Assembly: GCA_043804925.1 (NCBI GenBank)
Contig: JAZDIP010000050.1
Span: forward strand, 1 to 29,036
Reading direction: 5' to 3'
Length of the DNA: 29,036 bases
Source of the DNA: ChocPot-Mid sp043804925
GTDB lineage: Bacteria; Bacteroidota; Ignavibacteria; Kapaibacteriales; UBA2268
This document shows, piece after piece, positions 5,730 to 13,163 of this stretch (position 1 is its first letter; each line of letters opens with the position of its first letter). The translations under genes and the position numbers were made by a program. The notes below the pieces were generated by a model that saw only the letters and a list, made by a program, of their open reading frames with translations, had not been told where the DNA came from and ran no database searches.

Positions 5730-5776
5730 ATTCACTCGTAATGAATAGGTCGGCAGTTCGAGTCTGCCTGTTGGCT
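5730..5776 (+). other. 3' half of a tRNA-Thr(CGU) gene, probable attachment site of the element
   Basis: Reading from 5730: anticodon stem ATTCA, loop CTCGTAA with anticodon CGU, stem TGAAT, variable loop AGGTC, T-stem GGCAG, T-loop TTCGAGT, stem CTGCC, acceptor 3' strand TGTTGGC and discriminator base T. No D-arm or 5' acceptor strand (expected GCCAACA) precedes it. It therefore cannot be a working tRNA. Fragments beginning at the anticodon loop and running to the tRNA end are the classic scar of integration into a tRNA gene: the intact copy lies at the other end, outside this window. The tRNA's own downstream terminator follows. The left side is accessory DNA and the right side is chromosome. 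Confidence 0.8.
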
Positions 5777-5781
5777 CGTTC

Positions 5782-5808
5782 AAAAAAAGTCCTTTGGGGA
5801 CTTTTTTT
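5782..5808 (+). terminator. Intrinsic terminator following the tRNA-Thr remnant
   Basis: AAAAAAAGTCC (5782-5792) pairs with GGACTTTTTTT (5798-5808) around a 5-nt loop, a textbook terminator with a T7 run on the plus strand. Its position right after the acceptor end fits a tRNA terminator retained from the original gene. The A-run lets it act in reverse as well. Confidence 0.85.
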
Positions 5809-5835
5809 ATGGTAAAAAATTTGCTTTTTAACACA

Positions 5836-5912
5836 GTTCATTCTGAACGAAACTAAGCGAAGAATCCAAAAACCGTATGAATACTGGATTCCTCTCTACG
5901 TTTTGAATGACA
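5836..5912. repeat. Degenerate palindromic repeat (MITE/REP-like)
   Basis: The left arm TTCATTCTGAACG...GAAGAATCC (5837-5867) and the right arm GGATTCCTCTCTACG...GAATGAC (5886-5911) are imperfect inverted copies around a short centre. This form, with TCATTCTGAACGAA and GAATCC cores, is a common dispersed palindrome in Bacteroidota-like genomes. Several mismatches suggest an old, decaying copy. It lies between the tRNA terminator and the asparagine-synthetase-like gene. A related partial copy may be at 11048-11075. Confidence 0.5.
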
Positions 5913-5944
5913 TTTTCAAAAATTAAAATATTTGGAAATAATAA

Positions 5945-7654
5945 TTGAGTCGGGCTTTTGTTCATATTTCAAAATATAAAAAGAATTTTGATTACAATCA
6001 AATTCTGGTAGAGAAATTATTTAATTATTCGGATGATAGTTTCTTCCTATCTGCCGGAGGAAATCCTGATACATGTATCGAAGGTTCACAAAATAATTCC
6101 AAAACAGGTTTTATCGTTTTAGGATTAGACATTTCTTCGCAAAATGGTGAACTGAAATTTCTAAATTCTGAGTCATGGAATGAAATACATCAGAATTTTA
6201 ATCCTTCAGAAATTGACGGACACTTTGTTATAATCAAATGGGAAGAAAAACAAATTAATGTATATACTGATTTATTAGGTCTAAGGGATATTTATCTTTA
6301 TCGTAACCCTGAAGATATTTATTTGTCAACTAATCCCTTGCTGCTGAAAAATTTCAGGACACTTGAATTGGATTTTTCAGTATTTGGTTCAAGATGGCTT
6401 CTGTTCAATCAAATATCTCCACATAGTATTATCAAAGGAATTGAAAGAATATCAAGCGGAACAAGATTAATCATTAACAGAAATGATTTGTCAATTGAGA
6501 AAATACAAGCAGATTTTATCCCAAAATCTGATGTTTCAAGTGATATTAAATCAATTGATGAAAAATTATCACAATTAATTCTGTCTCCACTCAAACAAAA
6601 CAAGAAATTATCATTGAGTTTATCCGGCGGCATGGATTCAAGAGTTCTTCTTTCGTACCTTCTTGACAGCAATAATAACAATTGGTTTTGTCATACTTTT
6701 GGTTCTACCGATAATCCCGATAAAATTGTAACTGAACAAATTGTTGCCGACTACAATCTACGACATGATTTTATAAACACTGAAATAAACGAACCTGATA
6801 AAATCATTGCAGAGCTAAAAGAATATCTCAGTTTTACATTTGCCTGCAATCCTGCATCCGAGATAATTCAATTAATGAATTATAAATCCATCCAAAGCAA
6901 ACAGGATGTTATTATTGACGGCGGATTCGGAGAAATCTGGAGGAGGCAATTTTTAAACAAGCTTTTTTATTTCGGAAAAAATGCAATACAAAATGTAAAT
7001 ATTCCCGAAATAATAAAATATATGTCACTTCCAAAAGCGGATATTTTCTTGGATAATGTAAAACAAATAATGTATCAAGGAACTTGTGAGCAGATTGAAG
7101 ATATAATGAACAAACTTCCGTATGTGAAAGAAATAGGATTAGCCAACTGGCTGGATTTGTTCGCAATAAAAACAAGATTAGTAAATTTATATTCTCATGA
7201 GCAAACAAGATTAGACCAGTCTCATGTATGCTATATGCCTTTTGCTCAATTATCATTAATGAAAAATTTATTTTCAGTTGATGTCAATATTAGAAAAGAT
7301 TCTAAACTATCAAGAAAATTAATAGCAAAGCATCAAAGCAGTTTGGCAAAATATCCATTAGCAAAGAATGATTTTACTTATCCATTCAATTCTTCGCCAT
7401 TGCGATTGATTCTTACAGGAAAGATTAAGAAGAAAATTGGAAGTAAATTTAAAGATTATTCAAAAATCAATTTTTTAAATAAGATATCAGAATATATTCT
7501 CGATACAATCAATTCAAAAAGTGTAAGAGAATATCCTTACTACAATTATGAGAATATTTGTAAAATAGGAGAACAATTCAGAAACAATCCGAATGAATAT
7601 CATAGAGAATTAGACTGGTTCTTGTCTTTTGAAATTTTTAAAGAATTGCTTTGA
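5945..7654 (+). CDS. Asparagine-synthetase-like ATP-dependent amidotransferase without the glutaminase Cys
   Basis: Family members join ATP-activated carboxyl groups to ammonia or amines. The C-terminal half has the PP-loop SLSGGMDSRVLL (SGGMDS at about 227-232), followed by the family's FGSTDNPDK and DGGFGE (about 325) regions. The N-terminal half (1-200) resembles a class-II amidotransferase fold but starts Met-Ser-Arg, not Met-Cys. The nucleophilic Cys is absent, so it probably cannot use glutamine directly. A TTG start at 5945 is forced by an in-frame stop immediately before it. At 569 aa it is close to AsnB length. No partner gene is nearby; it could make an amide in a natural product or cell-surface pathway. 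True asparagine synthesis is less likely. Confidence 0.75.
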   Translation: MSRAFVHISKYKKNFDYNQILVEKLFNYSDDSFFLSAGGNPDTCIEGSQNNSKTGFIVLGLDISSQNGELKFLNSESWNEIHQNFNPSEIDGHFVIIKWEEKQINVYTDLLGLRDIYLYRNPEDIYLSTNPLLLKNFRTLELDFSVFGSRWLLFNQISPHSIIKGIERISSGTRLIINRNDLSIEKIQADFIPKSDVSSDIKSIDEKLSQLILSPLKQNKKLSLSLSGGMDSRVLLSYLLDSNNNNWFCHTFGSTDNPDKIVTEQIVADYNLRHDFINTEINEPDKIIAELKEYLSFTFACNPASEIIQLMNYKSIQSKQDVIIDGGFGEIWRRQFLNKLFYFGKNAIQNVNIPEIIKYMSLPKADIFLDNVKQIMYQGTCEQIEDIMNKLPYVKEIGLANWLDLFAIKTRLVNLYSHEQTRLDQSHVCYMPFAQLSLMKNLFSVDVNIRKDSKLSRKLIAKHQSSLAKYPLAKNDFTYPFNSSPLRLILTGKIKKKIGSKFKDYSKINFLNKISEYILDTINSKSVREYPYYNYENICKIGEQFRNNPNEYHRELDWFLSFEIFKELL

Positions 7655-7772
7655 TGTTTTATTGTTAAAAATGAAATCAAATTACAAAGAGTTGCATAGA
7701 GTTTGCATAACCGTTTCTCACTCAATCGTAATCGTTTTTACCCGGGTATTGATTTTTTGTTGAAGTATTTGA

Positions 7773-9026
7773 TTAGTTCCTGATTATCTTTTTAATAATA
7801 TTCTTACTGATATTGGAAAATTTTATAAAATAAATACCTGATGGATTTCCGGATAAGTCTATCTTTCCATTCCATGATCCTCCCATATTTTCAATTTTAT
7901 TCGAAAAGATAACATTCCCCAAAACATCAAATATTGTTATCGTAAATATTGGAGCTTCTGAATTTAATGAGATATTTAATAAACCATCGCTTGGATTTGG
8001 AAATATATTAAGATTATTTAACGAAGTCGCATCATCAACGTCAAGATGTTGTGCTATTTTTCCTGCAACAGGTGCTTCGGAGTAATCGAATTCGAGGTCG
8101 TCACATTTTAGTTTTGTAATATTATCATAACAATTGATACTTGAAGCATCGGAATATAAAACAACCATATACCATCCATAATTAATGTTAAGACATGCAC
8201 CCGGTTTCATATAAATTCTTGTACTTGCTTCAATTAAATCAATGTTGGCTGTAGCACCCGCTTCCATATATATAGCTTTGCCATAAAATGCATCATTGCA
8301 GTTATAAACTCCATTGGAACATATCCAATAATATGAACCATGCGAAGTATTCTCATTGATAATAGTGTCAATTACTTTTGCACTTGAATCAATCTTTACG
8401 TTGCATTCTAATATAGTTAAATACTTTGTTTGTGATTTTGTACAATTACCTTCACCATTAGCATATAATCTCATCCATTTTTTCCCGGGTGTTAAAAATT
8501 TTACCGGTGGCGGATTCCAACCTGCATAGTTTGGCGGTACCGCATCATCACCAAACTCCCAATAACAGCTAATAGAATATCTTGCCTCATTTGTTATTTT
8601 TATTTCTAGATTTGGTAAACTGAATTGGCTTGAAATTTCAAAACTCGGGTATCCATATCTAAAAATTGACAAATTATCCTTAAAAACATCACTCACAATA
8701 TAAGGTTTACTGCTCATGATTCTTAATTTATAAGTCTTATTAGAGTCACAATCTTCGGGAATCTTGCAACTGACAGTACCTGAATTAACCGTTTTCAAGT
8801 TTCCAATATTTTGAAATCTTGAAAAATCACCATCTGGATATGACAACTGCACAACAAACACATTATCATCATCGAATGTTCCTGTGGCAATATAATCAAC
8901 AGTGAACTCATCCCCTACACAGAACTGTGTTTTAGAAACAGATGTTACCGTAATTGTTTGGGAAAAAGCATTAAATGATACAAACAAAATGATTGTAAGA
9001 GCGAGTAAAATGACTTTTGTTTTCAT
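7773..9026 (-). CDS. T9SS-exported protein with PKD-like and sorting domains
   Basis: A signal peptide (MKTKVILLALTIILFVSFNAFSQ-like, about 1-23) directs Sec export. The middle (about 120-210) has PKD-like text such as YWEFGDDAVPPNYAGWNPPP and a cysteine-containing strand. A further beta-rich region has repeated hydrophobic and Asn/Gly-rich turns. The C-terminal 85 residues are a type A T9SS sorting domain: NLNIFPNPSDGLLNIS, then FDVLGNVIFSN, IDLSGNPSGIYFIK and an ending KKIIRN. The product should be carried across the outer membrane and anchored or released. Its function is unknown; no enzymatic motif is evident. The gene converges on the synthetase-like gene at 7654, and a Bacteroidota-type promoter lies upstream. 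Confidence 0.75.
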   Translation of the reverse strand: MKTKVILLALTIILFVSFNAFSQTITVTSVSKTQFCVGDEFTVDYIATGTFDDDNVFVVQLSYPDGDFSRFQNIGNLKTVNSGTVSCKIPEDCDSNKTYKLRIMSSKPYIVSDVFKDNLSIFRYGYPSFEISSQFSLPNLEIKITNEARYSISCYWEFGDDAVPPNYAGWNPPPVKFLTPGKKWMRLYANGEGNCTKSQTKYLTILECNVKIDSSAKVIDTIINENTSHGSYYWICSNGVYNCNDAFYGKAIYMEAGATANIDLIEASTRIYMKPGACLNINYGWYMVVLYSDASSINCYDNITKLKCDDLEFDYSEAPVAGKIAQHLDVDDATSLNNLNIFPNPSDGLLNISLNSEAPIFTITIFDVLGNVIFSNKIENMGGSWNGKIDLSGNPSGIYFIKFSNISKNIIKKIIRN

Positions 9027-9049
9027 AACTCCACCATTTATTTATTTTC

Positions 9050-9079
9050 TAAACCTAATAATATATATATTAACACAAA
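9050..9079 (-). promoter_or_regulatory. Bacteroidota-type promoter of the T9SS gene
   Basis: On the minus strand, TTTG (9079-9076) is followed 18 nt later by TAGGTTTA (9057-9050), one base from the TAnnTTTG consensus. The ATG is about 23 nt further on, with a GGTGGAG stretch just before it. Confidence 0.45.
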
Positions 9080-9157
9080 AAAACGGATTTTGTTTCATTT
9101 ATTTGAATTTTTTTGTCAAGTTTTTTAAACTCCCAACACCAAACTCTTAATTAGTAA

Positions 9158-9907
9158 TTAGTAATTCTTCCCCGCGCTGTCAATCATAGGTACAAAGCGA
9201 ACAGGCAGTACCTCTTTCTTCTCGATTTTCCCCTTAGTTTTCTTAAGTAATACCAGTTCCTGACTCCATCGTTCGCCGATAGGTATAATCATTCTTCCGT
9301 TTTCCTTTAGCTGCTCAATCAATGGTTGTGGTATGTTAGTAGGTGCACAGGTAACTATAACGGCATCAAAAGGAGCATGTTCTTTCCAGCCCTTGTAACC
9401 GTCACCGATTTTAACAAAAATATTTTTATATCCTAATGATTCAAGAACCTGTTTTGCTTTGTTCCCCAATTCTTTGAAAATCTCGATTGAAAAAACTGAA
9501 TCACAAATTTCCGCGAGTATTGCCGCCTGATAACCTGAGCCGGTGCCTATTTCGAGAACTTTCTCATGCTTTTTCAAATTTAAAACATCTGTCATGAAAG
9601 CCACGACATAAGGTTGAGAGATAGTTTGCCCTTTGCCAATCGGCAAAGGTCCGTCGTTATAAGCTTGTCTAATGTATTCTTTAGGAACGAATTTATGCCT
9701 TGGAACTTTTTTGAAAGCATTCAGAACTTTTTTATTTTTAATTCCACGGGCTTCAATCTGGTATTTTACCATGTTCTTACGGGTAGATTTGAAGTCTTCT
9801 CCGCCTTCGTTTTGAGTGTTCGATTCTTTATTAAAAATAAACATAGCCGGGATGAAAATTATCATCAATGTCAGAAAAACAATTCCATATTTTATAACCA
9901 TTGTCAT
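9158..9907 (-). CDS. pcm: Protein-L-isoaspartate O-methyltransferase
   Basis: PCM methylates isoaspartyl residues using S-adenosylmethionine, starting repair of aged proteins. The sequence shows KVPRHKFVP, then the active-site region IGKGQTISQPYVVAFMTDVL, and the SAM-binding loop VLEIGTGSGYQAA, followed by FSIEIFKELG, GDGYKGW and APFDAVIVTCAPTNIP. An unusual extra 40 residues at the N-terminus include one hydrophobic segment (about 4-24), so the enzyme may be inner-membrane anchored or exported rather than soluble. At 249 aa it is longer than the typical 210. It begins 20 nt after the glycosyltransferase gene and is likely in one transcript with it. The enzyme call is firm; location is inferred. 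Confidence 0.9.
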   Translation of the reverse strand: MTMVIKYGIVFLTLMIIFIPAMFIFNKESNTQNEGGEDFKSTRKNMVKYQIEARGIKNKKVLNAFKKVPRHKFVPKEYIRQAYNDGPLPIGKGQTISQPYVVAFMTDVLNLKKHEKVLEIGTGSGYQAAILAEICDSVFSIEIFKELGNKAKQVLESLGYKNIFVKIGDGYKGWKEHAPFDAVIVTCAPTNIPQPLIEQLKENGRMIIPIGERWSQELVLLKKTKGKIEKKEVLPVRFVPMIDSAGKNY

Positions 9908-9927
9908 AATGGCAATATAATAAAATT

Positions 9928-11040
9928 TTACATTTTTTCTTTTATTACTTTCTCAATTTTTTCGAGCATCAAATCTGCGGATTGAGCCCAGGAAAAAGTC
10001 TTTGCCCAACGGACAGCACCCTCGGAAAGATATTCCCTCAGTGAATTATCTTTCAGGACTTTGATAAGTAGTTCAGTAAGCTGTTCAATATTCCCGTATT
10101 CGTAAAGCAATCCTGACTCATCTTTTAATACCGAATCCCTCAGACCGGGTACATCTGCCGATATAACAGGAGTACCGCAGGCATTGGCTTCGATGTTAGT
10201 TATTCCCCATCCCTCTTTCATTGATGTATTAACTGCACAATGAGCAAGGGACAGATATTTGATTTTTTCTTCTTCGGTTACGAAACCAAAAAACTTAGTG
10301 CTGTTTTCAATTCCAAGTTCTATGGCTAATTTTTCAAGTTCGGGTCTGAAATCACCTCGTCCTAAGAAATGAAGCTGTGCGTCAGGGATTTCTCTTTTTA
10401 CGATAGAAAAAGCTTTTACCAAATGGTCTACGCTTTTATATTTTTTTAATCTTCCGAAATAAGTTATTGTTGGCTTTTCATATTTATCACTAACCTTCAT
10501 TGGGAATAATTCCTGTGCTATTGCATTTGGGACAATTGAAAATAATTCAGAATTGAAACCTCTTTCAGTAAATTCATCGAGAGTACTTTGTGATACAACT
10601 GCAAAAGGTGTTTTCTTATAAACATAATCAACCAGCTTTTCGGATAAATATACATAAGAACCGCTAATGAAGTTGGTTTCACGATATATGCTCTTACCGA
10701 AAAAATGATGACTGATAGCCAACAATGGCTCTTTCACATAACGGGGAGTATAGAAAGGTATTTTATTAATATCATCAATGACTATATCAAAATTCTCATA
10801 TCGAAATTTATTCATGTAAGTTTTTTTAACATAAAAATTAAATAAACTTCTGCTTCCTATTCTGATAATTTTAATTCCGTCAATGATTTCCTCATCTTCA
10901 GAATCTTCAAATTTGGAACAAAACAAAGTAACATCATGCCCTTTTGCTGCAATTCGTTTGAAAATCTCATGGAAATGCACCTCTGCTCCACCACCCGATG
11001 GATTTTTAATACATTGCCAATTAATTACAAGAATCTTCAT
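9928..11040 (-). CDS. Family 4-like (GT-B) glycosyltransferase
   Basis: The N-terminal domain begins MKILVINWQCIKNPSGGGAE, the typical GT-B acceptor-side loop, and includes HFHEIFKRIAAKGHDVTLF. The C-terminal donor-binding domain starts near ITYFGRLKKYKSVDHLVKAF and has LHFLGRGDFRP, KFFGFVTEEEK, then the sugar-nucleotide EGWGITNIEANACGTPVI and SADVPGLRDSV. The EGWG...E motif is the family's E-x7-E-like catalytic signature. It has no TM and probably acts at the inner membrane's cytoplasmic face on lipid-linked or surface polysaccharide precursors. At 370 aa it has normal length. ATG 11040 is the natural start. Its sugar donor and acceptor cannot be read from sequence. It leads a pair with pcm. 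Confidence 0.85.
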   Translation of the reverse strand: MKILVINWQCIKNPSGGGAEVHFHEIFKRIAAKGHDVTLFCSKFEDSEDEEIIDGIKIIRIGSRSLFNFYVKKTYMNKFRYENFDIVIDDINKIPFYTPRYVKEPLLAISHHFFGKSIYRETNFISGSYVYLSEKLVDYVYKKTPFAVVSQSTLDEFTERGFNSELFSIVPNAIAQELFPMKVSDKYEKPTITYFGRLKKYKSVDHLVKAFSIVKREIPDAQLHFLGRGDFRPELEKLAIELGIENSTKFFGFVTEEEKIKYLSLAHCAVNTSMKEGWGITNIEANACGTPVISADVPGLRDSVLKDESGLLYEYGNIEQLTELLIKVLKDNSLREYLSEGAVRWAKTFSWAQSADLMLEKIEKVIKEKM

Positions 11041-11198
11041 AATATCATCCTGAACTCGTCGAATGATAATTCAATCATCACTTCATTTTTCGATACAAGC
11101 TCATCTTTTTTTATAACAAACATATTTTTAAAATGCAAATATAAACAATACCAAATATAGCCAAAAGCTTAGAGTTAAAATAAAATTTCAATAAAGAC

Positions 11199-11396
11199 CT
11201 GATAATATCCTCTCAACCTCAATAATTGTTGTACAGCATCTTTAATAAGGTAAAAGGTTGATGGTAGTTGTTTCCTGTTTAGTTACTAAGGTTTTAAAGG
11301 TTAATTTGATTTGATTTTACTAAGGTTTTAAAGGTTAATTTGATTTGAATTGCCTTAATAAACCTTATTATATCCTTACAACCTCAGTAATATAGT
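11199..11396. repeat. Repeat cluster next to the RAYT-like transposase
   Basis: The stretch between the glycosyltransferase and the transposase holds recurring related motifs. ATAATATCCTCTCAACCTCA (from about 11202) resembles ATTATATCCTTACAACCTCA (from about 11367), and TAAGGT-AAAGGTT variants occur near 11246, 11287 and 11321. They have the look of IS200/REP-type end sequences in varied copies. Otherwise the 384-base gap (11041-11424) holds no gene that I can see. Confidence 0.4.
11283..11348. repeat. Two tandem 32-bp direct repeats
   Basis: Two identical 32-bp copies, beginning TTACTAAGGTTTTAAAGG and ending TTGATTTGA, run 11283-11314 and 11317-11348 with 2 bases between (period 34). The core TTACTAAGGTT recurs at 11865-11875, at the 5' side of the transposase, so it appears to be an element-end motif. 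No coding sense is seen. Confidence 0.85.
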
Positions 11397-11424
11397 TAAA
11401 TCCAAGAGTACAAACCTTATTACC

Positions 11425-11865
11425 TTATTTTATTTGTAAGGTCTTTTGATAAAACTGTAGGAAGGATTCATATTCTTCGGTGAATGTTGTTTTTCGATGA
11501 TGTTTCGGTTGATTCAGTATGTATTTACACACCCGATTTACATCTGACTTCGATATGGAAAAAGCAGAAGCGTATTCCTGCCATTTAAACCTTCCAGCAC
11601 ATAGATTATTTTCATTAATGAATCTTTCAGAACTTTCTTCGACAATTGTAGCCAAATCCTCTTCTGATACTTTTGGAGACCGTGATACTAAAAAATGGAT
11701 ATGCTCAGGATTCGCATAAATCGCATACAATTTTGAATCGTTATGGTTTACGATACCGGTAATATATTTTCCAATTCTTTCCCTATTATCTCCGGTAATG
11801 AGAGGCAGACGATTCTTTGTTATAAAGATGAAGTGAGTGTACAAGTTGTTGTATTCTATTTTCAT
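11425..11865 (-). CDS. tnpA: IS200-like / REP-associated tyrosine transposase (TnpA, Y1-HUH)
   Basis: Y1-HUH transposases cut and join single-stranded DNA at palindromic ends. This 146-aa protein has the family's beginning (YNNLYTHFIFITKNRLPLI) and the HUH metal site in NPEHIHFLVS. Its tyrosine-bearing helix is CKYILNQPKHHRKTTFTEE, whose YI.NQ..HHR pattern is typical of the RAYT branch linked to REP-like repeats. The frame is complete. Hairpin ACCTTA...TAAGGT (11422-11442) lies at its 3' end and TTACTAAGGTT repeats lie on both sides. It is a single gene, not a composite transposon. It sits 18 nt downstream of the rlmB stop. It could be active or domesticated. Confidence 0.85.
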   Translation of the reverse strand: MKIEYNNLYTHFIFITKNRLPLITGDNRERIGKYITGIVNHNDSKLYAIYANPEHIHFLVSRSPKVSEEDLATIVEESSERFINENNLCAGRFKWQEYASAFSISKSDVNRVCKYILNQPKHHRKTTFTEEYESFLQFYQKTLQIK

Positions 11866-11883
11866 TACTAAGGTTCCTAAATT

Positions 11884-12666
11884 TTATTTTTTATTTATAC
11901 TTTTCTGCCTTACTATCTCATACAGCACAACACCGGCAGAAACAGAAGCATTCAAAGATTCAACCTTGCCTTTAATTGGTATTCTTAATAATGCGTCGCA
12001 ATGCTTCATTGTTGATGGTCTTAAACCCTTTCCTTCGCTTCCAATGATTATAACAAGCGGTCGGTTGAAATCAAATTCAGTATATACCTGTTCACCCTGC
12101 ATATCGGTTCCGATAATCCAAAAACCTTCAGATTTCAGAAATTCAAACGCTTGTGCAAAACTGCTGACTTTAGCAACAGGTAAATGCTCTAAAGCTCCTG
12201 ATGAAATTTTAATCGCTGTTGGGGTAACCGGAGATGATTCTCTTTCTGAAAGTATTATTCCTGTTGCTCCCGAACATTCGGCTGTTCTGGCTATCGCCCC
12301 GAGATTATGTGGGTCAGTAATTTCATCCAAAGCAACTATAACCGGATTCTTATCTTTTTTGTAAGAAATGGAAATCAGTTTTGTTAAATCAACAGTGTCA
12401 AACAGTTTTAATAGTGCAATTACTCCCTGTGTATTTGCTCCTTTTGGTGTTACTGCTCTTTCGAGAGTTATGAACTTACGATTGTCCTGTTTAACACATA
12501 AGACCTTGTTTCTTTTCGCAAGTGAAAAGATTTTATTTATTGATTCACCTGTCGCACCAAATGTTACAAAGATTTTTTCGATATTGTTCCTGTCATTTTG
12601 CAATGCTTCGAGAATTGCATTCCGACCGAATATATAAGCAGTTTTTTCGTCCATAAAATAATCCAT
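11884..12666 (-). CDS. rlmB: 23S rRNA 2'-O-methyltransferase of the RlmB/TrmH (SPOUT) family
   Basis: RlmB methylates the ribose of a G in helix 80 of 23S rRNA using S-adenosylmethionine. Visible parts are an N-terminal substrate-binding domain (YIFGRNAILEAL and LCVKQD), then the SPOUT knot: ALDEITDPHNLGAIARTAECSG, GSEGKGLRPS and IPIKGKVESLNASVSAGVVL. The latter two are the trefoil-knot SAM-binding motifs. The reading frame is open to an upstream ATG at 12705. The best start, by family length and the MDYFMDEKTAYIFGRN text, is ATG 12666 or 12654. About 260 residues is normal. It is divergent from queF. I cannot exclude a closely related TrmH-type paralogue acting on tRNA or another rRNA site. 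Confidence 0.8.
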   Translation of the reverse strand: MDYFMDEKTAYIFGRNAILEALQNDRNNIEKIFVTFGATGESINKIFSLAKRNKVLCVKQDNRKFITLERAVTPKGANTQGVIALLKLFDTVDLTKLISISYKKDKNPVIVALDEITDPHNLGAIARTAECSGATGIILSERESSPVTPTAIKISSGALEHLPVAKVSSFAQAFEFLKSEGFWIIGTDMQGEQVYTEFDFNRPLVIIIGSEGKGLRPSTMKHCDALLRIPIKGKVESLNASVSAGVVLYEIVRQKSINKK

Positions 12667-12750
12667 ATTAAAAATAATTTTCAAAATTAAGAAAATAATT
12701 CTCATTTTTGTTTTTTTGTCTTGTAATTAAAATTTGAAAGTATAGAGATT

Positions 12751-13110
12751 ATGAAAAAATTAGAAACATTTCCGAATCCAAAGCCGGGAAGAAAATATAC
12801 AATAACTCATATCAATTCTGAGTTTACATCGGTTTGTCCCATTACTGGACTTCCCGACTTTGCTGTTATTACTATTATCTATATTCCTGACAAGAAATGC
12901 CTAGAACTTAAAGCATTGAAATATTATTTTCTTGAGTACAGAAACAAAGGCATTTTTTACGAAGATGTTACAAACAAGATTCTCGATGATTTGGTTTCCG
13001 CATGCAAACCCCTCGAAATGGAAATTATAAGCGAATGGTCAACAAGAGGGGGTATGAATTCGATTATTAATGCGAAGTATGAGAAAACCAAAAACAGAAA
13101 AACTGAATGA
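12751..13110 (+). CDS. queF: NADPH-dependent 7-cyano-7-deazaguanine reductase (QueF, type I)
   Basis: QueF reduces preQ0 to preQ1 in queuosine synthesis, with two NADPH. The sequence has the family's FTSVCPITGLPDFA (catalytic Cys in VCPITG and Asp in PDF), then ECLELK-like text CLELKALKYYFLEYRNKG, NKILDDLVSACKP and STRGGMNSI. At 119 aa it is the short unimodular type, as in Bacillus, not the two-domain E. coli form. The start at ATG 12751 is good. It is a single gene divergent from rlmB; the other queuosine genes are not in this window. No preQ1 riboswitch pattern is visible in the short 5' leader. Confidence 0.9.
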   Translation: MKKLETFPNPKPGRKYTITHINSEFTSVCPITGLPDFAVITIIYIPDKKCLELKALKYYFLEYRNKGIFYEDVTNKILDDLVSACKPLEMEIISEWSTRGGMNSIINAKYEKTKNRKTE

Positions 13111-13163
13111 CCGAAGGACAGAAGTTCCAGATAACCGATAACGGAAAACTGATAACTGCTTTT

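Noticed and set aside
5596..5730. A complete tRNA at the cassette's end
   Set aside because: No 5' acceptor strand or D-arm could be found before the anticodon stem; only the 3' half is present.
12706..12750. preQ1 riboswitch before queF
   Set aside because: The leader is only about 45 nt, A/T-rich and without the expected hairpin and A-rich tail.
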